From Phenylobacterium sp. (lineage in GTDB: Bacteria > Pseudomonadota > Alphaproteobacteria > Caulobacterales > Caulobacteraceae), in NCBI GenBank assembly GCA_004799545.1, contig SSMU01000030.1, positions 248,001 to 312,000 on the forward strand: a stretch of DNA of 64,000 nt, given 5' to 3'. Made by a program: the position numbers and the translations under genes. The notes under the pieces are model-generated. The model had not been told where the DNA came from. It searched no databases and worked only from the letters and a program-made list of their open reading frames with translations. Shown here piece after piece: positions 17,641-25,664 of this stretch; position 1 is the stretch's first letter; every line of letters begins with the position of its first letter.

Positions 17641-19485
17641 TCAGAGCAGGAAGATCGAGCCGGCCGGCAAGGACGAGGCCTGGACGTTTCTGAGCAGGAT
17701 CTCATCGCCGCCGCCAAGGTCGATCACCGTGTCGGCGCCCACCTGGGAGGTGGTGTGCTGGGTCCCGGCGTCGAGCTGGATCTTGTCCCCCTGGGCCGAG
17801 TTGAAGTCCGTCACGATGTCGAGGCCGATGCCGGAGAAGCCGTGGAAGGTGTCGGCGCCCAGGCCGCCGGTCAGGGTGTCGGAGCCGCGGTCGCCGGAGA
17901 TCCAGTCGTTGCCGGAGCCGCCGACGATGATGTCGTCCCCCTGGCCGCCGCGCAGGGTGTCGCCGCCATTGCCGCCCATCAGGGTGTCGTTGCCGAGGTT
18001 GCCGTAGAGGATGTTCTGGCCGGCGTGGGCGGTGATCAGGTCGTTGGCCTGTCCCCCCACCAGCCAGTCGTTGCCCCCCGACCCGCCGTCGATGGTGTCG
18101 TTGCCGAGGTTGCCGTTGATGTCGTCGAAGCTTGCGCCGCCCTGGATGCTGTCGTCGCCGGCCCCGCCGCGCAGGTAGTCGTTGGCGGTGGCGAGGCCCA
18201 CGATGGTGTCGTTGCCGGCCCCAGTCTCCACGTCCGGCATGCTGGCGGTCGCTTGGATGCTGTCGTTGCCATCGCCGGGGACCGGCGCGGTGCCCGTCTG
18301 GGCGACGGCCACGGTGTAGCTGCCGGCATAGCCGTCGGCGAAGGCGCCGGCCTCGACATAGTAGGTCCCGCTGACCGTGGGGGTGAAGACCAGGCTGGAG
18401 TCCGGGTTGGAGCCCTGGGCGCCGATGTCGTCGTTGAACTCCACTGTCGCGCCGACGATGTTGTCGAGCCGCAGGAAGGGATCGGCCAGGGTCCCCTCGC
18501 CGCCGTGCTGTCCGGTCTCGGTGATGGTGTAGGTGTCCCCGGCGATCAGCTGGACCTGGAACAGGTCACGGTCGCCGGCGAACTGCAGGTCGCCGGTCGC
18601 CGAATGGCCGACCGTGAGCTGACCGAACGGGTGGCTGGTGTCGCCGAAGCTGCTGGCGAACTCGTCCGGCGCTGGGGTGAAGGTGGCCGTGTTCCAGCCC
18701 AGGATGTCGACCACCCGTAGGTCCGTGGCGGAGACTACGCCCGGTGAGCCCGGGCCGCCGGGTCCGAAGGCGTCGCCGTGGACGTTGTTCTCCCAGTCGC
18801 CGAGGTCCTCGCCGTCGAACACCCCGGCGGCGTTCACCGCACTGTGGAACTGCAGCGACGTCACGTGGGTGCTGTCCAGTCCGAAGAAGGTGCGGACACC
18901 GTCCGAGCCGCCGGTGAAGTCGCGGACCCCCGCCGCCGTGAAGCGGAACAGGTCGAGCGGCGCCCAGTCGCCCGGGTTCTGGATGCCCAGGCTGGCGATG
19001 CGTCCGAACCCGCCCTCGGTGAGCTCGTGCTCGATGGCGCCCACCGCGTCCTGCCCGAAGGTCCAGGGCAGGGTGCTGTTCAGGGTGACGTCCACCTCGC
19101 CGTCGTTGGTCTGCGGCAGCAGGCCCAGGGCGACGGCTTCGCCGATCGGCACCGCGAAGCCGGCGCCGTTGGAGGGATCGGTGGCGGGCAGGCCGTTGAC
19201 CGCCAGCAGGTCGTCGGCCGAGGTGGCGTGGGCCTTCAGGGCGGTGACGAACTGGGTGTAGCTGAAGGTCTGGAATTCGAAGGAGTTCTGCGCGGCCGCA
19301 TTGCCGTCCAGAGCCGCGAGGGTGAAATCGACGGTGATCGTCACCTGGTTGGTGAAATGACTCTCCAGGAAGTGCTCGGCGGTCAGGATCGCGCCGCGAT
19401 AGGCGTCGCTGACCGAAGAGTCATAGTTGTTGATGAAGGTCAGTCCGCTGCCCGCCTGGGTGACAGTTTCAGTTGGAAGCGTCAT
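17641..19485 (-). CDS. Secreted RTX protein with metalloprotease-like and PPC domains
   Basis: 614 residues, no Sec signal. Residues about 1-270 resemble a metalloprotease-like domain (recalled as NF038122): the zinc-site segment GAIEHELTEGGFGR has His-Glu-x-x-Glu rather than the classical His-Glu-x-x-His, followed by a FRFTAAGVRDF strand and a DLRVVDILGW end. Residues about 285-395 look like a bacterial pre-peptidase C-terminal (PPC) β-sandwich with DLFQVQLIAGDTYTIT and GTYYVEAGAF. Residues about 405-570 hold calcium-binding nonapeptide repeats (GGAGDDSIQGG, GGQGDDIIVGGSGNDW and others). This predicts type I secretion through the C-terminus. No ABC/MFP export genes are nearby. Substrate unknown. 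Confidence 0.82.
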   Translation of the reverse strand: MTLPTETVTQAGSGLTFINNYDSSVSDAYRGAILTAEHFLESHFTNQVTITVDFTLAALDGNAAAQNSFEFQTFSYTQFVTALKAHATSADDLLAVNGLPATDPSNGAGFAVPIGEAVALGLLPQTNDGEVDVTLNSTLPWTFGQDAVGAIEHELTEGGFGRIASLGIQNPGDWAPLDLFRFTAAGVRDFTGGSDGVRTFFGLDSTHVTSLQFHSAVNAAGVFDGEDLGDWENNVHGDAFGPGGPGSPGVVSATDLRVVDILGWNTATFTPAPDEFASSFGDTSHPFGQLTVGHSATGDLQFAGDRDLFQVQLIAGDTYTITETGQHGGEGTLADPFLRLDNIVGATVEFNDDIGAQGSNPDSSLVFTPTVSGTYYVEAGAFADGYAGSYTVAVAQTGTAPVPGDGNDSIQATASMPDVETGAGNDTIVGLATANDYLRGGAGDDSIQGGASFDDINGNLGNDTIDGGSGGNDWLVGGQANDLITAHAGQNILYGNLGNDTLMGGNGGDTLRGGQGDDIIVGGSGNDWISGDRGSDTLTGGLGADTFHGFSGIGLDIVTDFNSAQGDKIQLDAGTQHTTSQVGADTVIDLGGGDEILLRNVQASSLPAGSIFLL

Positions 19486-19634
19486 GCACTAAAGGTCCGG
19501 CTGGATGTCCCTCGCCTGCAGTGGGCGCTTGCCGCAGCGGAAAAGTCAACGCGGCGGCGCGTTCGCGGCGCGGAACCGGCGCCTGACCGGTGGGTTCGAA
19601 CCCTGAGGGGCGATCCGAAACGAGGATCTGCGCG

Positions 19635-21083
19635 ATGGACGACCGCATCCGGCCCGAACCTCAGTCCTCAAAGCCCCGCGACTCCGGCCAGGGGGCGGGC
19701 CCGACCCTGACCACGACCGACCCGGCGACCGGCCAGGCCGGCCGCAGCTACCAGGGCCACGGCCGCGAGGAAGCGCTGGAGATCGCCCGCCGGGCGCAGG
19801 CCGCCTGGGGCCCGTGGCGGCGCACCGCCTTCGACGAGCGGGCGCGGCTGATGCGGGCCGCTGGCGCGGTGCTCCGCCGGCGCAAGGACGAGTTCGCCGC
19901 CCTGATGACCGCCGAGATGGGCAAGACCTTGACCGAGGGCCTGGCGGAGATCGAGAAGTGCGCCGGCAACTGCGACTACTTCGCCGAACACGCCGAGGGC
20001 TTTCTGGCGCGGCGGCCGGTGGACGTGGGCGGCCCGCCCAATACGTCCAAGGCCTTCGTCACCTACAACCCGATCGGCGTCGTGCTGGCGGTGATGCCCT
20101 GGAACTTCCCGTTCTGGCAGGTCTTTCGGTTCGCCGCCCCGACCCTGATGGCCGGCAATGCGGCGGTGCTGAAGCACGCCTCCAACGTCCCCGGCTGCGC
20201 GCTGGCCATCGAGGCGGTGTTCCGCGAGGCGGGCTTCCCGGAGGACCTGTTCCGCACGGTGCTGATCGCCGGCAAGGAGACCCGGCCGCTGATCGAGGAC
20301 CCCGCCATCGCCGCCATCACCCTGACCGGCAGCGTCGAGGCAGGCCGCCAAGTGGCCGCGGCGGCTGGTGGCGTGCTGAAGAAGACGGTCCTCGAGCTGG
20401 GCGGCTCCGACGCCTATCTGGTGCTCGGCGACGTGGATGTGGACAAGGCCGCCGGCGTCGCGGCCACGGCGCGGATGGTCAACGGCGGCCAGAGCTGCAT
20501 CGCCGGCAAGCGGTTCATCGTGGTTCCCGAGGTCCGCGAGGCCTTCGAGCGCGCCTTGACGGCGAAGATGGAGGCCTATGGCCTGGGCGATCCGCGCAAG
20601 GCCGAGACCAAGCTCGGCCCGATGCAGAGCGTGAAGGCCCGCGACGACATCCACGAGCAGGTGAAGAAGAGCCTCGCGGCCGGCGCGCGCCTGCTGACCG
20701 GCGGAACCGTCCCCGACCGCCCCGGGGCCTGGTACCCGGCCACCGTGCTCACCGACGTGAAGCCCGGCATGCCCGCTCATGACGACGAGGTGTTCGGGCC
20801 CGTGGCGGCGATCATCGCGGCGTCGGGCGAGGCGGACGCCATCGAGATCGCCAACGCCTCGCAATTCGGCCTGGGCTCCGGCGTGCTGACCGCCGACCTG
20901 GCGCGCGGCGAGCGGATCGCGGCGGAGGAGCTGGCCGCGGGCATGAGCTTCGTCAACGCCCCGGTCCGCTCGGATTCCCGGCTGCCGTTCGGCGGCGTGA
21001 AGCACTCCGGCTATGGCCGCGAGTGCGGCGAGTTCGGCATCCACGAGTTCGTCAACATCAAGAGCGTGCTCGTCCAGGGCTAG
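19635..21083 (+). CDS. NAD(P)-dependent aldehyde dehydrogenase, succinate-semialdehyde type
   Basis: 482 residues from the ATG preceded by GAGG at nine bases. It carries the ALDH features: MPWNFPFWQVFRFAAP, the cofactor loop LTGSVEAGRQVA, general base Glu in LELGGSDAY, and catalytic Cys in NGGQSCIAGKRF. The pattern N-G-G-Q-S-C-I-A with K-R-F following is closest to GabD/succinate-semialdehyde dehydrogenases of the class without a GABA transaminase partner. The first 25 residues are a hydrophilic extension. It stands alone between an RTX gene and a lipoprotein gene, so the physiological aldehyde cannot be deduced. Confidence 0.9.
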   Translation: MDDRIRPEPQSSKPRDSGQGAGPTLTTTDPATGQAGRSYQGHGREEALEIARRAQAAWGPWRRTAFDERARLMRAAGAVLRRRKDEFAALMTAEMGKTLTEGLAEIEKCAGNCDYFAEHAEGFLARRPVDVGGPPNTSKAFVTYNPIGVVLAVMPWNFPFWQVFRFAAPTLMAGNAAVLKHASNVPGCALAIEAVFREAGFPEDLFRTVLIAGKETRPLIEDPAIAAITLTGSVEAGRQVAAAAGGVLKKTVLELGGSDAYLVLGDVDVDKAAGVAATARMVNGGQSCIAGKRFIVVPEVREAFERALTAKMEAYGLGDPRKAETKLGPMQSVKARDDIHEQVKKSLAAGARLLTGGTVPDRPGAWYPATVLTDVKPGMPAHDDEVFGPVAAIIAASGEADAIEIANASQFGLGSGVLTADLARGERIAAEELAAGMSFVNAPVRSDSRLPFGGVKHSGYGRECGEFGIHEFVNIKSVLVQG

Positions 21084-21104
21084 ACAGGGACGACCCGTCC
21101 GGCG

Positions 21105-21584
21105 TCACCAGCGCCGGCCCTCGGCCATCACCACCAGCCGCGGATCGCCCGCCGGGGCCTTGCCTTCGACCTGCATCGCGAGGCGCTGCGGCGCGATGCT
21201 GTGGGCCTGCAGGTAATCGGTCACCGCCTGGGCGCGGCCCTGGGCCAGCACCTTCTGGTCGGCCGTCGTGCCGTGGCCGTCCGCCTGGCCGATGATGATC
21301 GCCGCCGTCTGCGGGTGGCAGGCCAGGCCGCGCGCGAGGGTCTCGAGCGGCGGGTTGGTGATGTCGCTCAGCGTCGCCTCCCCGAAGCCGAAGCCGATGC
21401 TGAACGGCGAGGCGAGGTCCGGACAGGTGGCGGAGGGCGCCGCATCCCTATGGGCCCGCGCGTCCATCACCGCCCGGCTCAGCATGGGCTTGGAGACCGG
21501 CGTCGCGCAGGCGGCGAGGCCGACCGCGGCCGCCAGGGCGGCGGGCAGGGCGAGGGACTTTATGGCGGAGGCGGCTCGGGGCAT
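21105..21584 (-). CDS. OmpA-like lipoprotein
   Basis: 159 residues. A lipoprotein signal with lipobox GLAAC (Cys about residue 26) precedes a linker and a C-terminal OmpA-like peptidoglycan-binding fold: FGFGEATL, then IIIGQADGHGTTADQ, GRAQAVTDYL and QRLAMQVEGKAPAG. The usual second-strand arginine motif is weakly conserved (Q-G-R-A instead of N-x-x-L-S-x-x-R-A), so peptidoglycan binding is likely but not certain. Convergent with the aldehyde dehydrogenase gene 21 bases away. Probably outer-membrane anchored. Confidence 0.75.
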   Translation of the reverse strand: MPRAASAIKSLALPAALAAAVGLAACATPVSKPMLSRAVMDARAHRDAAPSATCPDLASPFSIGFGFGEATLSDITNPPLETLARGLACHPQTAAIIIGQADGHGTTADQKVLAQGRAQAVTDYLQAHSIAPQRLAMQVEGKAPAGDPRLVVMAEGRRW

Positions 21585-21646
21585 GGCGCTCGGACGTGTT
21601 GCGGTTGATCTGCTGAAAGGGGTGCGGCGGCGCAGATGTCAACGCA

Positions 21647-22393
21647 TCAAGGCGCGAATGGGACCGCTTCGCTGAGCGCCGGCCCGATCTCGTCGTGCAG
21701 CACCAGGTCGGCGAAGCCGTCGAGGTCGGTGGGCTCGCGGTTGACGATGGCCAGCTCGGCGCCGTTGCGCTTGGCCAGCAGGGGGAAGCCCGCCGCCGGA
21801 TAGACCACCAGGGATGAGCCCAGCACCAGGAACAGGTCGCAGTTCAGGGTCTCCGCCTCCGCGCGCGCCATCTCGGCCTGGGGCATCGGCTGGCCGAACG
21901 AGATGGTGGCGGTCTTCACCAGCCCGCCGCAGACCCGGCAGTAGGGGATTTCGCCAGCCTTCAGGAAGCCCACCTTCAGCGCCTCGAGTTCGTGCCGCTC
22001 GCCGCACTCCAGGCACGTGGCGTAGCTGGCGTTGCCGTGCAGCTCGACGATCCTGTCGGCCGGCACGCCGGAGGCCTGGTGCAGGTTGTCGACGTTCTGG
22101 GTGATCACCGAAGCCGCCTTGCCCTGGGCGACCAGGCGGGCCACCGCATGGTGGCCGGAGTTGGGCTCGCGGCCGGTCCAGCCGGTGCGGCCGCTGAACG
22201 CCCGCTCCCAGGCCTCGCGCCGCTTGGCCGGGTCGGCGACGAAGTCCTGGAAATAGATCGGCTTCATCTTGCTCCAGACGCCCCCCGGCGAGCGGAAGTC
22301 CGGGATGCCGGACTCCGTGGAGATGCCCGCGCCGGTGAACACCACCAAGCGGCGGGCGTCGGCGATCAGCCGGGCGAGGTCGGCGCGGGACAT
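21647..22393 (-). CDS. cobB: NAD-dependent protein deacylase (sirtuin)
   Basis: 248 residues. NAD-binding GAGISTESGIPDFRS, the TQNVDNLHQASG loop, catalytic His in ELHGNA, zinc cysteines CLEC...CRVCGG (about residues 120-150), and the final SSLVVYPAAGFP are all intact. It removes acyl groups from lysines, for example on acetyl-CoA synthetase. The start is the ATG at MSRADLARLIADARR; further upstream the sequence loses sirtuin character. It follows the BON protein gene on the same strand with a 40-base gap. Confidence 0.95.
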   Translation of the reverse strand: MSRADLARLIADARRLVVFTGAGISTESGIPDFRSPGGVWSKMKPIYFQDFVADPAKRREAWERAFSGRTGWTGREPNSGHHAVARLVAQGKAASVITQNVDNLHQASGVPADRIVELHGNASYATCLECGERHELEALKVGFLKAGEIPYCRVCGGLVKTATISFGQPMPQAEMARAEAETLNCDLFLVLGSSLVVYPAAGFPLLAKRNGAELAIVNREPTDLDGFADLVLHDEIGPALSEAVPFAP

Positions 22394-22433
22394 GCCGGCG
22401 ATGGTGGCCGAGAACCGCGACCGGCGCGAGAGG

Positions 22434-23012
22434 CTAAGCGGCGCCCGGTGAACCGGGCCGCGCCGCCCGGCGGGCCAGGATCGGGGCGGCGAGCGAGCTC
22501 TTGTCGACCGCATCGTCCTCAGGCTCCGGCGGCTCCGGCGCAGCCCGGCGTCCGCCGAGAACGATGTGCAGCTCGACGCCCTTCACGCCCGGGGTCTCGC
22601 GGACCAGCCGCTCGATCAGCGCCGGGTCGGCCGGCGCGGCGGCCCGGCCGCTCAGGGTGACCACCCCGTCCTCGACCTCGACCTCCAGGCCGCGGGCGTC
22701 GATCAGCCGATCGCGCATCAGCCGCTCGCAGACCTCGACATAGAGGGCCTGGTCGCTGCGGCTCCAATCCTTTGGTCCGCGGCCGGCGTGTCGGCGGCCC
22801 GCGCACTCGTCGTCGGCGCAGAGGTCCATCCAGCTGCGGTCGTCGGCGCCGAAGTCCTCGGCGCGTCCGTCACCGCCGCGCTCATAGTCGGAAGCCGTCA
22901 TGGCGCCTCCGTAGGCTGCATCGCCAAGCCCTTCGCGATCGTCCGAAGGGGCCATGGGGCCAGCATATCCCCGGCCCTGACGGCCGTCGAATCCCGGGTT
23001 GCGATCAGGCAC
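22434..23012 (-). CDS. BON-domain protein
   Basis: 192 residues. The C-terminal part (about 85-155) is a BON domain: GPKDWSRSDQALYVEVCERL, then IDARGLEVEVEDGVVTLSG and an ending PGVKGVELHI. BON domains bind phospholipid or other surfaces. The N-terminal 80 residues are Gly/Asp/Arg-rich and probably disordered, with SWMDLCADDECAG. The GTG at base 23012 is chosen because AGGAG lies nine bases upstream. There is no signal peptide, so the protein is probably cytoplasmic, as for similar small stress-related BON proteins. Confidence 0.8.
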   Translation of the reverse strand: MPDRNPGFDGRQGRGYAGPMAPSDDREGLGDAAYGGAMTASDYERGGDGRAEDFGADDRSWMDLCADDECAGRRHAGRGPKDWSRSDQALYVEVCERLMRDRLIDARGLEVEVEDGVVTLSGRAAAPADPALIERLVRETPGVKGVELHIVLGGRRAAPEPPEPEDDAVDKSSLAAPILARRAARPGSPGAA

Positions 23013-23101
23013 GGCGAAAGGCTCCTCGTGTCACGCGACGGTCACCTGTCAAACCGGCGAGGCGACCGCGTGTTCCGAGTGGACTTCGAGGGCGTGGGGG
23101 A

Positions 23102-23157
23102 TCGATCGACCCGGCGTCGCCGGGGGGATGCCAGGGTTGCGGCGCCGGGTCGATCGA
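23102..23157. repeat. Perfect 15-bp inverted repeat between the BON and YggT genes
   Basis: TCGATCGACCCGGCG (23102-23116) is the exact reverse complement of 23143-23157, with a 26-base loop rich in G. It lies in the gap between two minus-strand genes, has no T-run, and does not overlap any recognisable gene. Nested inside each arm is the palindrome TCGATCGA. Confidence 0.7.
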
Positions 23158-23235
23158 AAGGCCGCTCTGTCCGACAGGCAAGTCGTTGAGGGGCTGCCCA
23201 GACAACCGTTGCTCAAATGATCGGTTCCAGCCGGG

Positions 23236-23253
23236 GCCGGAAAAAAGACCGGC
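23236..23253. other. Small hairpin with A-rich loop
   Basis: GCCGG-AAAAAAGA-CCGGC lies downstream of the YggT stop on the minus strand. Read on the minus strand the loop is T-rich, so it could add to termination of the YggT transcript after the larger hairpin at 23268-23291. Confidence 0.3.
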
Positions 23254-23267
23254 GTTCGCTCAGCCAG

Positions 23268-23291
23268 GCTCGGGGGCTTCAGCCCCCGAGC
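23268..23291 (-). terminator. Hairpin spanning the YggT stop codon
   Basis: Ten perfect pairs, GCTCGGGGGC (23268-23277) with GCCCCCGAGC (23282-23291), and a four-base loop that holds most of the TGA stop codon of the yggT gene. No T-run follows directly, but a T-rich stretch comes about 20 bases later on the minus strand. Confidence 0.6.
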
Positions 23292-23587
23292 GCGGCGATG
23301 ATCGGCGCGAACATCCACGGCAAGAGGGCGCTGCGCACCGCCTGGATGACGATGATCGCCAGGATCGGGGTGATGTCGACGCCGCCGAGCGGCGGGATGA
23401 ACCGCTGGAACGGTCGCAGGATCGGCCGGGTCACCGCGTCCAGGAAGTGGGCGATCTGATAGACGACGCGGTTGCGCAGGTTGATCACGTCGAAGGCCAC
23501 CAGCCACGATATGATTGCGTTCACCACGATGGCGAACTCCATCAGCCCGAGGATGGCTTCCAAGACGTCGAAGATGAATCGGCCCAT
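23279..23587 (-). CDS. YggT-family integral membrane protein
   Basis: 102 residues with two membrane segments (about 5-30 and 70-95) on either side of the family signature NLRNRVVYQIAHFLDAVTRP (close to the YggT consensus N-P-x-V-x-x-I-x-x-x-T-x-P-x-L-x-P). PFQRFIPPLGGVDITPIL is the second conserved block. YggT proteins are linked to cell-shape, division or osmotic stress functions, but no biochemical role is settled. Single gene; the last codons and stop form the stem-loop described separately. Confidence 0.92.
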   Translation of the reverse strand: MGRFIFDVLEAILGLMEFAIVVNAIISWLVAFDVINLRNRVVYQIAHFLDAVTRPILRPFQRFIPPLGGVDITPILAIIVIQAVRSALLPWMFAPIIAALGG

Positions 23588-23725
23588 CCGCCTTCTCTAG
23601 CGGGCTTTCTTGCGCCGGCAAAGCCGCCCGCGGCCAAGGTCCGAGCCCGGGCGATGCGTCGGACCGCCGCGCGACGCAGGCGCTTGACACCGCCCCCCCC
23701 AATCGCCTTATTCCGCGCCTTCCGT

Positions 23726-23801
23726 GGGGCCGTAGCTCAGTTGGTAGAGCGCTACGTTCGCAATGTAGAGGTCAGGGGTTCGACTCCCCTCGGCTCCACC
23801 A
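23726..23801 (+). tRNA. tRNA-Ala (anticodon CGC)
   Basis: 76 bases with CCA encoded. Acceptor GGGGCCG pairs with CGGCTCC (one G-T pair). D arm GCTC-AGTTGGTAG-AGC, anticodon stem CTACG/TGTAG with loop TTCGCAA, anticodon CGC reading GCG. T arm AGGGG-TTCGACT-CCCCT. The start GGGGCC and the A discriminator fit alanine identity. Confidence 0.95.
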
Positions 23802-23941
23802 ATCTCCTCGCCATCCTGCCAACCGGTCCGACAAGCGCCCCGGCGCCGCGACGGATCGAGCTTGGCCGTCGCGTTCTAGCGTCGCGTGGAGTCCGGCGAC
23901 GGGCCAAGGCTCGCGCGCCTGCCTCGCCGCGGAGCGTGTCC

Positions 23942-24667
23942 ATGTCCTCAACCCCGCAAGATCCCTCGCGGCGTGCGGCCTTCGCCGTGCTGGGCGTGGC
24001 GGGCGCGGGGTTGGCGCTGACCCTGCCCGGCTGCGCCAGATCGCAGAAAGAGCCGCGAAGGGTCGACCCGCCGGACGTCTCGGCCACCGAGGATCTGATG
24101 CGCGAGCACGGCGTCCTGCGCCGGCTGCTGGTGGTCTATCGCGAGACGGCGGGCGTGATCCGCACGCGCCCGAAGACCCTTGAGCTGGCGGTGCTCGGCC
24201 AGGCGGCCGACCTGTTCCGCACCTTCGGCGAGGCCTATCACGAGAAGAGCTTGGAGGAGGCGCACGTCTTCCCGATGGTCAAGAAGGCCGGCGGCCGGGC
24301 CTCCAGCCTGATCGACACCCTGATCGCCCAGCACGACCGCGGCCGGCAGATCAACGACTTCCTGAGCGCGCGGGCCAAGACCGGCACGCTGGGCGACGCC
24401 GAGCCGGTGGCTGCCGCCCTGGAGAGCTTCGCCCGCATGTACGAGATCCACGCCGCGCTGGAGGACACCGTGGTGTTCGAGGCCTGGAAGGCGCTGCTGG
24501 GCAAGAAGGCCCTCGACGAGTGGTCCGCCAGGTTCGAGGACATCGAGCGCGCGACCTTCAAGGGCGACGGCTTCGACCTGGCGCTGGAGCAGGTCGCCGC
24601 CATCGAGCAGAGCCTTGGCCTCTCCGACCTCGCCCAGTTCACCGCTCCGCCGCCGCCCGCGGCCTAG
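23942..24667 (+). CDS. Hemerythrin-like domain lipoprotein with Tat-type signal
   Basis: 241 residues. The N-terminus has a twin arginine (SRRAAFAVLG), a hydrophobic stretch and a lipobox-like LPGC (Cys about 31), so it is probably a Tat-exported lipoprotein. The remainder is a four-helix hemerythrin-like (DUF4142/HHE-type) fold: REHGVLRRL near residue 55, EAYHEKSLEEAHVFPMV with H-x3-E...E-x-H, AQHDRGRQ, and EIHAALEDTVVFEAW. These His/Glu residues are spaced as the usual diiron ligands. An oxygen, NO or iron-sensing or storage role is plausible. Single gene after tRNA-Ala. Confidence 0.82.
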   Translation: MSSTPQDPSRRAAFAVLGVAGAGLALTLPGCARSQKEPRRVDPPDVSATEDLMREHGVLRRLLVVYRETAGVIRTRPKTLELAVLGQAADLFRTFGEAYHEKSLEEAHVFPMVKKAGGRASSLIDTLIAQHDRGRQINDFLSARAKTGTLGDAEPVAAALESFARMYEIHAALEDTVVFEAWKALLGKKALDEWSARFEDIERATFKGDGFDLALEQVAAIEQSLGLSDLAQFTAPPPPAA

Positions 24668-24740
24668 CCCACTTCCTCGCCCCGTTCGTTGAAGGCCGTG
24701 ACGGCGCACCCTATCCTTAGGGTCGCCGACCCGAGGATCC

Positions 24741-25556
24741 ATGCCCGCCTTCTTCGACCGCCTGTTCGGCCGCAACCGCGCCGCCGCGTCCCCGCCCTCC
24801 ACCGGCGAGCGGCTGGTCTATGCCGTGGGCGATGTCCACGGCCGCCTCGACGTCCTGGCGCCTCTGATCCGCGACATCGCCCAAGACGCGGCTGAAACTC
24901 ACGCCGCCGCCAGCGTGAGCGCCGAGCCGCCGTTGCTGGTCTTCCTCGGCGACTACGTGGACCGCGGGCCGGAGAGCCGGGGCGTCGTCGATCTGATCCT
25001 TGAGCTGAGGGCGGCGCGCCGGTTTGAGGTCCGCGCGCTCAAGGGCAACCACGAGGAGGCCCTGCTGCAGTTCCTCGACGATCCCAGCTTCGGCTCAACC
25101 TGGGCCGAGCACGGAGGCGCGGCGACGCTCTCCTCCTACGGCGTGCAGCCGCCGGCCCAGCGCACCGACGCCGACGCCTGGGCCCGCGCCCGCGAGGCCT
25201 TCACGGCCGCCCTGCCGCCCGCGCACAAGTTCTTCTATGAGACCCTGGAGCTGATGGTCGTGGAGGGCGACTACGCCTTCGTCCATGCCGGCGTCCGGCC
25301 GGGCGTGGCCCTGGCCGACCAGCTGGAGCGCGACCTGCTGTGGATCCGCCACGACTTCCTGGAGGAACGCGGCCGCTTCGAGAAGATCATCGTCCACGGC
25401 CACACGCCGCTGGAGACGCCGCAGCTCACGCCCACCCGCCTCGGCGTCGACACCGGCGCCTACGCCACCGGCGTCCTGACCGCGGTGCGGCTGCAGGGCG
25501 AGGACCAGCGGGTGATGCAGGCCAAGGCGCGACGCGGGGTCCAGGCGGCGCTCTAG
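24741..25556 (+). CDS. PPP-family metallophosphatase (serine/threonine phosphatase type)
   Basis: 271 residues. All PPP signatures are intact: GDVHGRLD (about residue 33), GDYVDRG (about 72), GNHEEA (about 103), FVHAGVRPG, and VHGHTP, giving the full set of two-metal ligands. No signal peptide. Members of this bacterial subset dephosphorylate proteins or diadenosine tetraphosphate-like nucleotides; the substrate here is unknown. Convergent with polA, separated by a tandem repeat. Confidence 0.9.
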   Translation: MPAFFDRLFGRNRAAASPPSTGERLVYAVGDVHGRLDVLAPLIRDIAQDAAETHAAASVSAEPPLLVFLGDYVDRGPESRGVVDLILELRAARRFEVRALKGNHEEALLQFLDDPSFGSTWAEHGGAATLSSYGVQPPAQRTDADAWARAREAFTAALPPAHKFFYETLELMVVEGDYAFVHAGVRPGVALADQLERDLLWIRHDFLEERGRFEKIIVHGHTPLETPQLTPTRLGVDTGAYATGVLTAVRLQGEDQRVMQAKARRGVQAAL

Positions 25557-25664
25557 CGCGCGTCGGGTCGGGAGCGCGCTAGCACGACGATCGCGGGCCA
25601 GCAAAAATCAGCGCGCGTCGGGTCGGGAGCGCGCTAGCGCGACGATCGCGCGCCAGCGAAGATC
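25555..25664. repeat. Tandem duplication, two 55-bp copies, between phosphatase and polA ends
   Basis: Copy 1 is 25555-25609 and copy 2 is 25610-25664; they differ at only a few positions. Each contains the palindrome-like GCGCGCTAGC and CGACGATCGCG. The unit boundary sits in the stop-codon region of polA: bases after TCA (GCGCGTCG) recur at the end of polA itself (ATGCGCGTCG from 25666), as though the end of polA and the adjoining spacer had been duplicated. Confidence 0.88.

Noticed and set aside
22566..23189. A plus-strand frame opposite the BON protein, rich in Gly/Arg
   Set aside because: The minus-strand BON gene has a good ribosome binding site and a recognisable domain; the opposite frame has neither.
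23268..23291. Classical rho-independent terminator for yggT
   Set aside because: The stem is strong but there is no T-run directly after it, so I list it only as a terminator-like hairpin.
16687..23801. tRNA-Thr and tRNA-Ala as attachment sites of an integrated island between them
   Set aside because: No integrase, no duplicated tRNA 3' end, and the genes between are ordinary and of the same composition as the surroundings.
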